Below are positions 34,284-44,016 of a DNA stretch of 64,000 nt, piece after piece (within the stretch, counting starts at the first letter, position 1; each line of letters opens with the position of its first letter). This DNA comes from CAVRUD01 sp963849635 (GTDB taxonomy: Bacteria; Chloroflexota; Chloroflexia; Thermomicrobiales; UBA6265), in the NCBI GenBank assembly GCA_963849635.1, contig CAWKIA010000001.1, forward strand, positions 28,959 through 92,958, in the 5' to 3' direction. The notes below the pieces were generated by a model, which was given only the letters and a program-made list of their open reading frames with translations, had not been told where the DNA came from and made no database searches. Made by a program: the position numbers and the translations under genes.

Positions 34284-36979
34284 TTAGGGACTAGGTTGGT
34301 CGGTGATGAGGCCGTGGCGGATGGCGAAGACGCCGACCGCCGAGCGGGTGGCAAGGTCCAGCTTGGCCAGCACGGCGGTGACGTGGTTCGAGGCGGTCTT
34401 GCGGGAGATGAAGAGGCGGTCGGCGATCTCGCGGTCGGTCAGCCCCTGCGCGAGGAGGGCGACGATCTCGTGCTCGCGCGGGGTGAGGCCGAGGGCCCTG
34501 GCGGCGGCGGCCGGATCGACTTTTGGCGCTGATGGTACTTCGTCCCGCGGTTCGAGGGCGCGGAGGTCGGCAACGATGGCCGAAAGCGGCTGGGCGCGGC
34601 CTGCCGCCCAGGCGGCGTCGTAGGCGGCGGTACCGAGGGCCGTGCTGATGGCGGCGAGGTGGGCGTCGAATTCCGCGACATCCTCGGGCGTCATCCGATT
34701 GGTGCGCCAGTCGCCGGCGGCGTCGGCGGCGCCGGCCAGCCGCGCGGCGAGGGTGGGGCGGCCGAGGTCGTGGACGACGCTCATGATGGTCATCAGGAGG
34801 GCGGCGTTCTCGGGGGCCATGCCAAGGGCGATCTGGTTTTCAAGCACTTCGCGATAGGCGGCGATGGCCTGCGGGAGTGCCTTGCGGTAGCGGTGGAACT
34901 CCGCCACCCGGACTAGGGCGAACGTGGCGTAGGTGTGGTCGCCAAGGCCGCGGAAGATCGCGAGCGACTCCTCCAGGTTGGCGATTGCGGTCGGGAATTC
35001 GCCCCGTCGATAGTGATAGCCGCCGGTGTTGAGCAGGCCGATCGCGACGCTGAAGGTGTCGCCGATCTCGCGGAATCGCTCCAGGGAGCGGGTTTCCATC
35101 TCGTGGGCGCGCTCGGGCTGACCGAGGCGCTCGTAGACGACGGCGAGATTCTGCAGCACCAGCGCTTCGCCGCGGAGGTCTCCGACGGCGACGGCGATGG
35201 GCAATGCTTCCTTGAGCAGGTCTTGATTGAGGGCAAAGTCGGAGCGGTCGCCGGCGATCATGCCGAGGTTGACCAGCGAGCGGACCTCCAGGGAGACATC
35301 GCCGGCGGCGCGAGCGTGCGTTAGTGCGCCGTTGAGATGGGTTTCGGCCTGCTGGGAGTCGCCGGCCATCCGCTCGTGGAGGCCCAGCCAGCGCAAGGCC
35401 ATCGCCCGGTAGCGGTCCTCGCCACCGGGAAGGTTGGTGGCGCTCGTCAGCCAGGTGGTCCCTTCCCGGATGAGCCCCCGGCTCATCCAGTACGGGCCGC
35501 TTCGCCGGCGATGCGCAGGGCGACATTGGCATCAGCACTGTCGATCACCCAGGTGAGCGCGGACCGCAGGTTGTCGACGTCGGCGTCCATCCTGTCCAGC
35601 CAGCGCCCCTTGTCGGGCCCCGCCTGGTGAGAGGCCATGGTCGCGGCGAGACCGGCGACGTACTCGGCGTGCGCGTTGCGCGTCGAGGTTGTTTCACCAA
35701 GAGTGTCGAGGAGGCCGGCGGCGAAGGCGCGGATGGTCTCGAGCATCAGGAAGCGGGGCTCGCCGTCCGAGCCGTCTTCGCGCCGGATAAGGGCGTGATC
35801 GAAGAGCGACATCACCGAATCCAGAATCGAGAGGGAGGACGAGGGGGACAAGGCTGACGCCTTGTGGGGGACAGGGCTATCGCCCTGAGGGGGACGGGGC
35901 TGCGGCCCCGTGGGGGAGAGATCTTCGTCCTTCCCGCCTTCCCGCCTTGCCGCCTTCCCGCCTCCGTCCTTCTCCCCCTCAGCCCGCAGGGCTGTCCCTC
36001 TAACATGCCTCAGCGCTTCAGCGCTGTCCCCCTCAGGGCGATAGCCCTGTCCCCCCGTGACGGACTCGATCGCGTCTAGCGTGGCGCCGCCGGAGAAGAC
36101 GGAGAGGCGGCGAAAGACGGCCTGATCGGTTGGTGAGAGCAGATCGTAGGACCAGGCGACGGCCGCCTGCATCGTCTGGTGGCGATCCGGGGCATCCTGG
36201 GGGCCGCCGGCCAGGACCTGAAACCGGTTGGAGAGGCGGGCCAGCAGGGCGGGCGGCGACAGAATCTTGGTCCGGGCGGCGGCCAGTTCGATCGCCAGCG
36301 GGAGCCCGTCCAGCCGCCGGCAGACCTCGGCGATCGTCGCCATCGTCTCGGGGGTGACCACGAGGTTTGGTTGGACCGCCCGCGCCCGGTCGAGGAAGAG
36401 CGTTTCGGCGTCGGTGGAGAGGGGCGGCACCGGGAACTCGTGCTCCCCGGTGACCCGGAGGCGGATCCGGCTGGTTGCAAGGATAGTGAGCCCGGGGCAG
36501 CGCTCCAGGAGGTCGGTCGCCAGCGCCGCCACCCCCGGGAGGTGCTCCAGGTTGTCGAGGACCAGCAGGGCGGGGCGCGGAGCGAGCGTGTTCGCAACCG
36601 CTTCAAGGGTAGATTGGCCCGGAGATTCGCGCACGCTCAGGGTCTGGGCGATCGTGCTGGGCACGAGGTCGGGAACGCTAACTGCGGCCAGCGGAACGTA
36701 CCAGGCGGGATTACCGGTTGCGGCACGGTGCGCGGCTGCAGCGGCGATCGCCAGGCGGGTCTTACCGACGCCGCCGGGGCCGGTCAGGGTGAGCAGGCGC
36801 AGATCCGGCCGCTGCAATAGGTTTGCAATGGCGCCGAGTTCGGTGTCACGTCCGACGAGTGAGGTCAGTGCGGCGGGGAGATCGCCAGGGAGTTCAGGCA
36901 TATCGTCATCGACGGGAATGAGCGCGGTGGGGGCAGCCGGCGGATCGTGGAGAGGGTCGCTGGCGGCGGACGTGGACAT
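34284..36979 (-). CDS. P-loop ATPase / LuxR-family transcriptional regulator (copy 3), one frameshift and an in-frame hairpin cluster
   Basis: About 897 residues when joined. LTSLVGRDTELGAIANLL, Walker A GPGGVGKTRL, Walker B LLVLDNLEHL, winged helix (RHQTMQAAVAWSYDLL), then the hairpin-cluster insertion (GQGYRPEGD ... GTALRAEGE ... REGGKDED). TPR-like repeats and a C-terminal LuxR helix-turn-helix (LTPREHEIVALLAQGLTDREIADRLFISRKTASNHV) follow. The frame shifts at 35486, where one missing base would give AARYWMSRGLIREG. The insertion keeps frame here, so the protein can be made with about 65 extra residues between ATPase and sensor parts. Confidence 0.85.
35842..36054. repeat. Hairpin-cluster element in the LuxR regulator (copy B)
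   Basis: Plus-strand order: three hairpins with GGGGG spacers (ACAAGGC/GCCTTGT, ACAGGGC/GCCCTGA, ACGGGGC/GCCCCGT), a pyrimidine tract of CCTTCCCG words with 8-bp period, then hairpins in opposite sense (TCAGCCC/GGGCTGT, TCAGCGC/GCGCTGT, TCAGGGC/GCCCTGT). The stems differ from each other but each stays self-complementary. It occupies the same protein linker as copy A at 2819-3020. Confidence 0.88.
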
Positions 36980-37309
36980 CGTTGGTCCCTTGGGGTGTCG
37001 ATTCGCCCCAGCGATGAGCCGATAGTCATGGATATCTGGGGAGAATGATGGCCTAAGGCTTCCCTGTCAAATATCTAGGGGTACCGGTTCACGTAGTGAT
37101 CGCATCCGGCAAGACGACCTCAGCTCAGCGGTGCCCGAAAGTGATGCACTAGACATAACCATGAAAGGTTGAGTGCCAGACAGAATAAGATTCGAGGCAA
37201 GGGAAGACCACGCAGGTCGGATTGCTCGCCACGGATGGTGGCTCTTGCTAACCTCCAGCGGAGAATCAGCGCGATTCGCGGGTGGCACGGCAAAGGAGAC
37301 GATTCCGCG
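36980..37309. other. Intergenic region
   Basis: 330 bases between the divergent LuxR regulator and GNAT genes. A frame from 37169 is open into the GNAT gene, but the ribosome site at 37295-37300 favours the later start. Nothing else supportable seen. Confidence 0.4.
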
Positions 37310-38095
37310 ATGAACGACCCGACGAACGTCAACCGCGATGCGTTCTGGCCGGTGATGGGACGCGCCACGGCGGCGGCCCTGGCGCGCGCCCCGGGACGCA
37401 TCGCCCGCGCCGTGCCCGGTGCCTGCCGGGTGACGACGGACGTCGATCTGTGGCTGGCGAACTGGGTGTCCTGCTCCGGCGCGGACGCGGCGTCGCGGGC
37501 CGTGTTCCAGGCGGGACTCGACGATGCGGTCGCGAGCGGACGGTCCACGTTGGTCGCGGCGAGCGAGGCCATCCGCGACCGGGTCGCGCCCCTGCTCGCG
37601 GGACTCCCCGTGGAATCCGAGGGCGCGGCCCCGGTGATGTGGCGGGACGCGCGGCCGCTGCCGCCCAATCCACGGCCCTACCCCGGCCAGGTGACACGGG
37701 TGGAGGCCGGTGCCGACCTGACGGCCGCGCTCGCGCTGATCGGCCGGGCGTTCGGGGTGGATCGGGCGGCGATCTGCCTGGCGCTGGCCGGTGCCCTCGA
37801 CGACCCGGCGATGGGGATGTTCACGGCCTCCTCCGGCGCCCTCGACAGCGTCTGCCTGACCTATACGGAGGCCAACATCGCGCAGATCTACTTCATGGCG
37901 ACCGATCCGGATCGGCAACGGCGGGGAGCCGGCTGGGCCGTGCTGGCCCGAGCGATGGAGACCGCGATGCAGGACGGCGCAACCGACTTCTGCTTGATGG
38001 CGAGCGGTGCCGGTCAGCACCTGTATCGCGCGATCGGGTTCGAGACCCACGAGTTGGCCGGGTACTGGTTTGTCAATCCCACCACGGGGGCGTAG
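37310..38095 (+). CDS. GNAT family N-acetyltransferase
   Basis: 261 residues. The N-terminal part (LARAPGRIARAVPGACRVTTDVDLWLANWV) resembles the unrelated first domain of two-domain acetyltransferases. The C-terminal GNAT core has FGVDRAAICLAL, IAQIYFMATDPDRQRRGAGWAVLARAMETAMQDGA (acetyl-CoA site R-x-x-G-x-G) and LYRAIGFETHELAGYW. ATG 37310 is preceded by GGAGA. It lies 118 bases before the acetamidase gene, same strand. Confidence 0.8.
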   Translation: MNDPTNVNRDAFWPVMGRATAAALARAPGRIARAVPGACRVTTDVDLWLANWVSCSGADAASRAVFQAGLDDAVASGRSTLVAASEAIRDRVAPLLAGLPVESEGAAPVMWRDARPLPPNPRPYPGQVTRVEAGADLTAALALIGRAFGVDRAAICLALAGALDDPAMGMFTASSGALDSVCLTYTEANIAQIYFMATDPDRQRRGAGWAVLARAMETAMQDGATDFCLMASGAGQHLYRAIGFETHELAGYWFVNPTTGA

Positions 38096-38212
38096 CCGGA
38101 GGAGGTCAAACGGTCTCCCAGGTCGGCCGACAGACATCGTCCGTGGGCGGTAGAGTGAGCTGGATCAGGCAGGCCGCCTGTGGCATCGCATGCGGGAATC
38201 GGGAGGAGCGGA

Positions 38213-39136
38213 ATGGCCAGGCACGCGTTTCATCCGGAGCGTTACTACAACACCATCGGTTCACACCCGCCGGTGCTGCGGATCGCGCCGGGCGACACCG
38301 TCGCGACGACGACGGTCGACGCGCTCGGGCAGGATGCCGCCGGCGAACGGATTGCGCCCCGCGGCAACCCCATGACCGGTCCGTTTTTCATCGAAGGCGC
38401 GGAGCCGGGAGACACGCTTGTCGTTCGCCTGGATCGCCTCACCCCCAGCCGGCCCACCGGCGTGTCGTCAACGGTGCTCGCCCCAAACGTGGTCGATCCG
38501 GAGTTCGTGCCGTCGTTGCCCCAGCATCCCATGGCAACCTGGAACATCGACCTCGAAGCGGGCGAGGCGACCTTGATCGACGATATCTGGGGACTGGAGC
38601 GGTTGCGGCTGCCGCTGGCGCCGATGGTCGGTTGCTTTGGGGTGGCCCCGGCCCGCGGTGAGGCGATCTCGACCGCGACCTCCGCCCAGCACGGCGGCAA
38701 CATGGACTACCGCGGCTTCCGCGAGGGCGTGACCGTCTACTTTCCGGTCTTCGTCGAGGGCGCGCTCTTCCACATCGGTGATGGCCACGCCACCCAGGGC
38801 GACGGCGAAATTTCCGGTACCGGCACCGAGATCTCGTTCGACGTCGAATTCACGGTCGACCTGCGCAAGGGCGAGCACATCGGCTGGCCCCGCGGCGAGA
38901 ACGAGGAGTACATCTTCACGGCCGGCAACGCGCGGCCGCTCGACCAGGCGCTGCAGCACGCGACGACCGAGATGGTGCGCTGGCTGGAGCGCGACTGGAA
39001 GCTGGACGTGGTGGCGGCCAGCACGCTGCTCGGCCAGTGCGTGGAGTACGACGTCGGCAACGTCTACGACCCCGCCTACACCATGATCTGCAAGCTGCCC
39101 AAGCGGGTGCTGCGCCAGTTGGCGGAGGCGAGATGA
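38213..39136 (+). CDS. Acetamidase/formamidase family protein
   Basis: 307 residues of the FmdA/AmdA family: PVLRIAPGDTVATTTVDALG, NPMTGPFFIEGAEPGDTLVVRL, GVAPARGEAISTATSAQHGGNMD, and FHIGDGHATQGDGEISGTGTE, which is the family's most conserved block. Predicted to release ammonia from small amides. ATG 38213 follows GGGAGGAGCGGA. Confidence 0.9.
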   Translation: MARHAFHPERYYNTIGSHPPVLRIAPGDTVATTTVDALGQDAAGERIAPRGNPMTGPFFIEGAEPGDTLVVRLDRLTPSRPTGVSSTVLAPNVVDPEFVPSLPQHPMATWNIDLEAGEATLIDDIWGLERLRLPLAPMVGCFGVAPARGEAISTATSAQHGGNMDYRGFREGVTVYFPVFVEGALFHIGDGHATQGDGEISGTGTEISFDVEFTVDLRKGEHIGWPRGENEEYIFTAGNARPLDQALQHATTEMVRWLERDWKLDVVAASTLLGQCVEYDVGNVYDPAYTMICKLPKRVLRQLAEAR

Positions 39137-39167
39137 TCCGACGTGGCCGCGTCGCTCAGTGACACGG

Positions 39168-39308
39168 ATGGAGGTCGGTGCCGACCTGACGGCCGAGCTC
39201 GAGCTGATCGGCCGCGAGGAGCTTGAGCGGCGCGCCAGCGCCCAGGGCATCGGCCCGTCGACCCTGGTCCGTATGTGGATCAAGGAGCGGCTTCGCCAGG
39301 TCGGCTAA
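39168..39308 (+). CDS. Short antitoxin-like (ribbon-helix-helix/BrnA-type tail) protein
   Basis: 46 residues: MEVGADLTAELELIGREEL, then ERRASAQGIGPSTLVRMWIKERL. The second half matches the helix-helix tail of BrnA/CopG-type antitoxins. The first 45 or so bases, with upstream GTGACACGG, are close to an internal part of the GNAT gene (37692-37745). No toxin gene is adjacent. A fusion of a copied fragment to an antitoxin remnant is likely. Confidence 0.5.
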   Translation: MEVGADLTAELELIGREELERRASAQGIGPSTLVRMWIKERLRQVG

Positions 39309-39717
39309 CCGGCACCCGTTGTGAGTTGAGGGGTGGTCTTGGGTTCACCAATCGACGAGGTCGGCGCAGAACAGGTGGCCGCGGCCGTTCGTTGAGTTGG
39401 GCGCCAGCTATTTCATGCTCGAGTCTGGCGGCTTCTCAATAAGCGGAATCTGTCTCGGAGAACCCCGTTATCTTTGGGCCAGTTTCGGGAACGTCGGCGG
39501 CGCCGTTCGGCGCCCTGTTGATTGACATCGAGAGCTTTTTAGTTGAAGCGTTGAATATCCGGTTCCATATCTCTTGTTCTGAGTAGTTGGTAGGCATAAA
39601 AAGAGGCCGGTCACCTCATTGGTGTCGACCTCACGTTCCATCGTGTTGGAATTTTGATACATTGTTTCATCAGGCGCAAGAGGTCAGGCGATGGCACAAT
39701 AGCGGGGGAGGGCGGCG
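39309..39717. other. Lower-GC intergenic region
   Basis: About 400 bases whose composition changes from about 65% to near 50% GC. No gene supportable; short frames have poor composition. It begins the atypical stretch that runs to about 40.9 kb. Confidence 0.45.
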
Positions 39718-40563
39718 ATGGGCTGGGAATATGATCTCTCCATCTATACCGCGACGGCACTTGTTCTCGTCTGGCTCTGGCGAAAAGAGGCTCTGTCCAG
39801 TCACTGGCGACAAGCGGTCTATATAGGAGTGTTGGCCCTCGGGGTGTCGTTGGTCATCTATTGGCTTCTATGGATGCTCTGGTACGAACGTTCCTCAGAC
39901 CATGATGATGGATATCAAGCTCTCAAGCTGGGGTTCGGGCAAACCGTCGCTTCCTTCTTGACCATCTTCCTGGCTGGGGCCTTGGGCCTGTACGCGATCA
40001 GGGAATTCAGCGAGCGGCACGAGAAGACGTTTCTGGAGGTGTCGATTCCGAACGCTCACCGGTACGTAGAAGGTATACCCCAAATCTGGCCACTCTCAGA
40101 ACATCCCGTATTTCCGTTCACTGTCAGAGTGAAGAATGCGGGCGATATCAGCGTATCGTCATTTGTGGTGAAATTGAACACCACCTTCGTGGCAGAGGCA
40201 TGGAAGTATTTGCACTTCCCCCGGTTGCCAGAGCGGGCGGCGCTTAGCTATCTGTACAATAATATGACGCTATATGAGGGAGACCTGGAAGAAAACTGGT
40301 CGATCAGGCTTGATGCGAGGCTAACCTACGAGGGTGACCATTTTCGAAGCGAACGCTGGATGACCTTGATATTTCGAAGCAATAACAACCTAGTGTTGCT
40401 GCCGGGAGAGACGATCAATCTGGTGGTACTCAATATTCCTAAGGAAGCGGTAAAGCTGGGTCAGACCTACACCATAGAGTACCAGGCAAATGGTGTAAAT
40501 TGCCGACCGAACGAAGACACGCTCGACGTGCAGTTTATTGATGTCATGGAAGGAAAGGGATAG
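39718..40563 (+). CDS. Membrane-anchored protein of unknown function
   Basis: 281 residues. Three N-terminal membrane helices (IYTATALVLVWLW, AVYIGVLALGVSLVIYWLLWML, TVASFLTIFLAGALGLYAI), then a soluble domain rich in beta strands (FPFTVRVKNAGDISVSSFVVKLNTTF) ending with INLVVLNIPKEAVKLGQTYTIEYQANG, which looks like an immunoglobulin-like fold. GGGGGAGGG precedes the ATG. GC is clearly below the window average, suggesting transfer. No family recognised. Confidence 0.7.
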   Translation: MGWEYDLSIYTATALVLVWLWRKEALSSHWRQAVYIGVLALGVSLVIYWLLWMLWYERSSDHDDGYQALKLGFGQTVASFLTIFLAGALGLYAIREFSERHEKTFLEVSIPNAHRYVEGIPQIWPLSEHPVFPFTVRVKNAGDISVSSFVVKLNTTFVAEAWKYLHFPRLPERAALSYLYNNMTLYEGDLEENWSIRLDARLTYEGDHFRSERWMTLIFRSNNNLVLLPGETINLVVLNIPKEAVKLGQTYTIEYQANGVNCRPNEDTLDVQFIDVMEGKG

Positions 40564-40657
40564 GTCATTACTGAAAATGACTTGACAGGGAAGCTTACCA
40601 GCCTAGTACCCAAAGGCGACGTGAAGGTGACGGAATAAGGGAAGAGAAGGGCTGCCA

Positions 40658-40822
40658 ATGGGTCGGTTAAAAACACGTTGGTCTAAGCTCTCTCCTCTTC
40701 AACATGCGCTCGCAGTCGGCGCGATGACGCTCTTTGTCACGGCTGGAGCTGCCGACCTTCTACAGGGGCAGTCCTGTCGCTGGGGGACTAGGACGTGTCT
40801 GCAAAACGGAACCGAAGGCTAG
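40658..40822 (+). CDS. Possible small membrane protein
   Basis: 54 residues: MGRLKTRWSKLSPLQHALAV, then GAMTLFVTAGAADLLQ as a probable membrane segment and a Cys-containing tail (SCRWGTRTCLQNG). GAGAAGGG lies 8-10 bases before the ATG. It follows the membrane protein gene in the same low-GC stretch. Weak call, based on layout alone. Confidence 0.35.
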   Translation: MGRLKTRWSKLSPLQHALAVGAMTLFVTAGAADLLQGQSCRWGTRTCLQNGTEG

Positions 40823-40848
40823 AATTGGGGTAGCGGGAAGGTCGGCAG
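40749..40848. repeat. 12-bp inverted repeat before the DUF4268 gene
   Basis: CTGCCGACCTTC at 40749-40760 and GAAGGTCGGCAG at 40837-40848, 76 bases apart. The right arm lies about 24 bases before the DUF4268 ATG. Confidence 0.55.
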
Positions 40849-40871
40849 TACGATTGGAGACGGAGAGCGGC

Positions 40872-41868
40872 ATGTTGGCGGAGAGGTTCGGCGTTCTCAA
40901 GCGGGTTGACCTGCGGCTCCTGTGGCCGAACGAGGCGCTGGACTTCACCCCCTGGCTGGCCCAGAACATCGCGGTCCTCGGGGAGGCGCTGGGCTTGGAC
41001 CTCGAACTCCGGCTCCAAGAGGCACCCGTCGGGACGTTCTCTCTGGACCTGCTCGTCCACGACCTCGGGAGCGACCGGGCGGTGATCATCGAGAACCAGT
41101 TGGAGCCGACCGACCACGACCACCTCGGCAAGCTCCTGACCTACGCGGCGGGCCACGATGCCGCGGTCGCCGTCTGGGTTGCCCCGGAGTTCCGGGACGA
41201 GCATCGCCAGGCGCTCGACTGGCTCAACCAGCGCACCGACGTCAGCACCGAGTTCTTCGGCGTCGTGGTCGAGGCGATCCAGATCGACGACTCTCGCCCG
41301 GCCTGCAACTTCCGCCTCGTCGCCTTCCCGAACGACTGGCGCAAGACCAACTAAAGCCGCGGGGACCGCGAAGCCCTCCGCGCGGGGCGAGGCGTACCAG
41401 GCGTTCTTCCAGGACCTGATCGACCGGCTGCGGACGCAGCACAACTTCACGAAGGCGCGCAAGGCCCAGCCGCAGTACTGGTACTCCTTCGCCTCGGGCA
41501 TCGGCGGGATTTCCTACGGGTTCAATTTCGCCCAAGGCGGCCGCGCCCGGGCCGAGGTATACATCGATCGCCAGGACGCGGCCTGGAACAAGTGGCTCTT
41601 CGACGCCCTGCACGCGCAGCGCGAGGCCATCGAGGCCGCGTTCGGCGAGCCGCTGGAGTGGGAGCGCACGGACAATCGGCGCTTCTCGCGGATCGCGGCC
41701 TACCGACCAGGAAGCATCGAGGACCCGCCGGAGACGCTGGAGGAGATCCGGGACTGGGCCATCGACCGGCTGCTGCGGTTCAAGAACGTCGTCGGGCCGA
41801 GGGCTGCGACCTTAGCCTCGGCGGGTGGGCCAACGTCGCCCGTCACAGAGTTTGCAGACGCGCCCTAA
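40872..41868 (+). CDS. DUF4268 protein with a PD-(D/E)XK nuclease-like N-terminal domain, one frameshift
   Basis: The first part has FGVLKRVDLRLLWPNEALDFTPWLAQN and then FSLDLLVHDLGSDRAVIIENQLEPTDHDHLGKLLTYA. This is D-...-(D/E)-x-N/K spacing as in restriction-like nucleases, with IENQLE in place of the usual E-x-K. The second frame, from about 41350, has GEAYQAFFQDLIDRLRTQH and SGIGGISYGFNFAQGGRARAEVYIDRQDAAWNKWLFDAL, the DUF4268 domain. The shift lies after FPNDWRK. Joined length about 330. Possible role in DNA defence or repair. Confidence 0.78.
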
Positions 41869-42399
41869 CGCTGTACCGGACCGAGGCTAGCTCCGGCAAC
41901 ATCCCGACGATCCAGTTGTTGCCGACTCGGGTATGGTGCGTCGAGTATTCCTTGCGGTCGTCTATTCCAGAGCAGTCCCCGCACCCTCCCCACTTCGCCC
42001 GCCGCCACATCGCCGCCACCCTCCGCTCCAGCCCAACCTCCGGCCCGCCCAGCGCCGCGCCCAGATGGGCCGCCATCTCGGCTTCCAGGATCGCCTGCAC
42101 CGTCCGCTCCACGAGCGTCCGCGGAAAGTCCGGATCGTGCAGCAGCGCTTGCGGCTGCCCAGCCCCGCCTCTCCCATCCACCACGGCCTCTGCTCCTCCC
42201 CGATCTGCGTCTCGACACCGCGATCATGGAGGACAGGGGCCGTTCCGTCACCCGGCCGCCCTATGTACAGAACTCTTCGGACACAACCTCCGTTCGGTCC
42301 AGAGGAGAAAGACCGGAGGGTGATCGTCTTCAAGTAGAGGCTAACGAGTTCGATCTGCGATCCAGGCGTGCGCCATGTAATCGAGGCGAAATAGATCAG
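41869..42399 (-). pseudogene. IS256-family transposase fragment and decayed flank
   Basis: On the minus strand 42184-42050 reads DPDFPRTLVERTVQAILEAEMAAHLGAA, the N-terminal signature of IS256/mutator transposases. It then continues in a non-homologous ALGGPEVGLERRVAAMWRRAKW. The catalytic DDE part is absent. The ALGGPEVG...WRR piece has a diverged twin on the minus strand at about 44163-44222. No terminal repeats found. Confidence 0.6.
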
Positions 42400-42948
42400 T
42401 TACTCGCCCTTTAGCTTTGAAGCCCTGACCATGTCCCTGCGTTGACCATCCCGAACAAATCGCTTGCGAAGAACACCTTCCTCAACAAACCCCGCTTGAC
42501 GAGCCACGCCGCGCGAGGCGTGGTTGTCCACTTCAATATCGACCTCGGCCCGTTCGATGCCGAAGTGCTCGAAGGCGTATTCGACTACCAACCGCATGGC
42601 CCGCGCGGCATAACCATGCCCACGGTATTCTGGGAAGATCCAATACGAGAGCTGGCCGATTCCCTCGTATGCGAGGCGGATCTCGCAGCCTCCCATAAGG
42701 GCGTTGGATTCGGGTTCGCGGATTGCCCAGCCTCGCGTCTTCGCTCCGTTGCGCCAGTCTTCCCGCCAGTTGCACATCGAGAGGGTGACAGTTTCGACCG
42801 ACGACGCATAGTTGTCGTTTAGCCACTTCCGGTTCTCGAAGTCGTCGCCCGCAAGGTGACGTTCGACGTCCGATAGTTCGAAGGCATTCAGTACCACCAC
42901 GCCGTCTGAAAGCAGAGGCACTTCGGTGGGAGGTGGCTGTTTCATCAC
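42400..42948 (-). CDS. RimJ/RimL-like GNAT acetyltransferase
   Basis: 182 residues: GWAIREPESNALMGGCEIRLAYEGIGQLSYWIFPEYRGHGYAARAMRLVVEYAFEHFGIERAEVDIEVDNHASRGVARQAGFVEEGVLRKRF. The Y-W-I-x-P-x-x-R-x-x-G-Y-A-x-x-A and D-N-x-x-S-x-x-V-A-x-x-x-G-F motifs are diagnostic. Codon use is less GC-rich than its neighbours, suggesting recent acquisition. Confidence 0.9.
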   Translation of the reverse strand: MMKQPPPTEVPLLSDGVVVLNAFELSDVERHLAGDDFENRKWLNDNYASSVETVTLSMCNWREDWRNGAKTRGWAIREPESNALMGGCEIRLAYEGIGQLSYWIFPEYRGHGYAARAMRLVVEYAFEHFGIERAEVDIEVDNHASRGVARQAGFVEEGVLRKRFVRDGQRRDMVRASKLKGE

Positions 42949-43185
42949 GTCTTCCCTTCTGGTTACTGAGTGGTATTGGCCGGCGCAGTCTGGCCAATGC
43001 TACGGGCAACAAAACACACTGGTCGCAAGTGCTATGCAGTCGACCTGGGAACATCACAAACGTGTTGAAACTGGCCAGGGTATCGCGGTGTCAGCGCGAG
43101 CATCTCCCGGCGCACTCCGCACTATGACGTCACCTTGGACCGCCGGCGCGGCACGTATCCCTTGACGACAAGGAAATGCGTCTCT

Positions 43186-44016
43186 CTAGTCGGCCGTCCC
43201 GTCGTGCGCTCGTTTTTGGGCGAGCTGCTGAAGTTGTCCTTCGTGCACGTCGCTCACCCATTCCCAGCCTGGCTTGGCCGCTGGGCCGATCCGCGGGTCG
43301 CTGACAACCTGATTGTCACGCAGCGCCTCCACGTACGCCCGATCCAATTCGATCCGTGCGCGTAGCTCTTCAGCTCCGCCGGTGGACCCGTGGCCCGGGA
43401 TGAAGACGTCGACGTCGCCCGCCACATCCTCGATCAGCCGCAGCGCGGCGAGGTAGTCCTCGATCGGGTCAGCGGCGCTCCAATCGAGCAGCGGAACAAA
43501 GACATCAGACAGCGTGTCGCCCGCGACGAGCACCCTGCGTTCCTCGATCACCAGGGCCGCATGGCCCTGAGCATGGGCCTGATGCTCGATAATCCTGACC
43601 TTCGGGCCATCCCAAGGAATCTGCGCGGTTCCGGCAGGCAGACCGGTAATCAGGCCGAACAGGTCCAGCGGCACCTCCCCGGCGATTTCCGGCGGTAATC
43701 CCTCGGCGACCTGCTCCTTCCAGTCCGCGTTCGCCCGCAGATCTCGCATATCAGCCGCGCAGCGGGCTGTCCCGTACCGGGGCGCGTCGCCGAAATCGGC
43801 GTGCCAGAGCACGTGATCCCAATCTGGATGCGTCGCGAAACCCGCCACAACCGGCTGGCCCAACGCGCGCAGGTCATTCGCGAGATCGGCCATCTCATCG
43901 CCCGTTATCCCGGGGTCGATGAGCAACACGCCGGCCCGGCCCTGCACGACAATGGCGTTGTTCTGGAGTAACTCGCTCTGGTGGACCAGCACACCCTCCG
44001 CGACCTGCTCTAACAT
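43186..44016 (-). CDS. Metallo-beta-lactamase fold hydrolase with altered metal motif
   Basis: 276 residues: VLVHQSELLQNNAIVVQGRAGVLLIDPGITGDEM, then THPDWDHVLWHADFG. Where the family normally has T-H-x-H-x-D-H, the second His is Asp. The remaining ligands are present: HGHA-like AQGHAALV, VAGDTLSDVF and IPGHGSTGG. ATG 44016 is preceded by GGAAGGAA. Related MBL proteins include N-acyl-homoserine lactonases and glyoxalase II; the substrate is unknown. Confidence 0.85.
   Translation of the reverse strand: MLEQVAEGVLVHQSELLQNNAIVVQGRAGVLLIDPGITGDEMADLANDLRALGQPVVAGFATHPDWDHVLWHADFGDAPRYGTARCAADMRDLRANADWKEQVAEGLPPEIAGEVPLDLFGLITGLPAGTAQIPWDGPKVRIIEHQAHAQGHAALVIEERRVLVAGDTLSDVFVPLLDWSAADPIEDYLAALRLIEDVAGDVDVFIPGHGSTGGAEELRARIELDRAYVEALRDNQVVSDPRIGPAAKPGWEWVSDVHEGQLQQLAQKRAHDGTAD

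Noticed and set aside
35483..35486. ATGA overlap in the third LuxR regulator as translational coupling of two genes
   Set aside because: A single missing base gives a continuous protein (AARYWMSRGLIREG) of normal family length, and the second part lacks a ribosome site.
39168..39308. Toxin-antitoxin pair
   Set aside because: No toxin gene lies on either side; only an antitoxin-like tail is seen.
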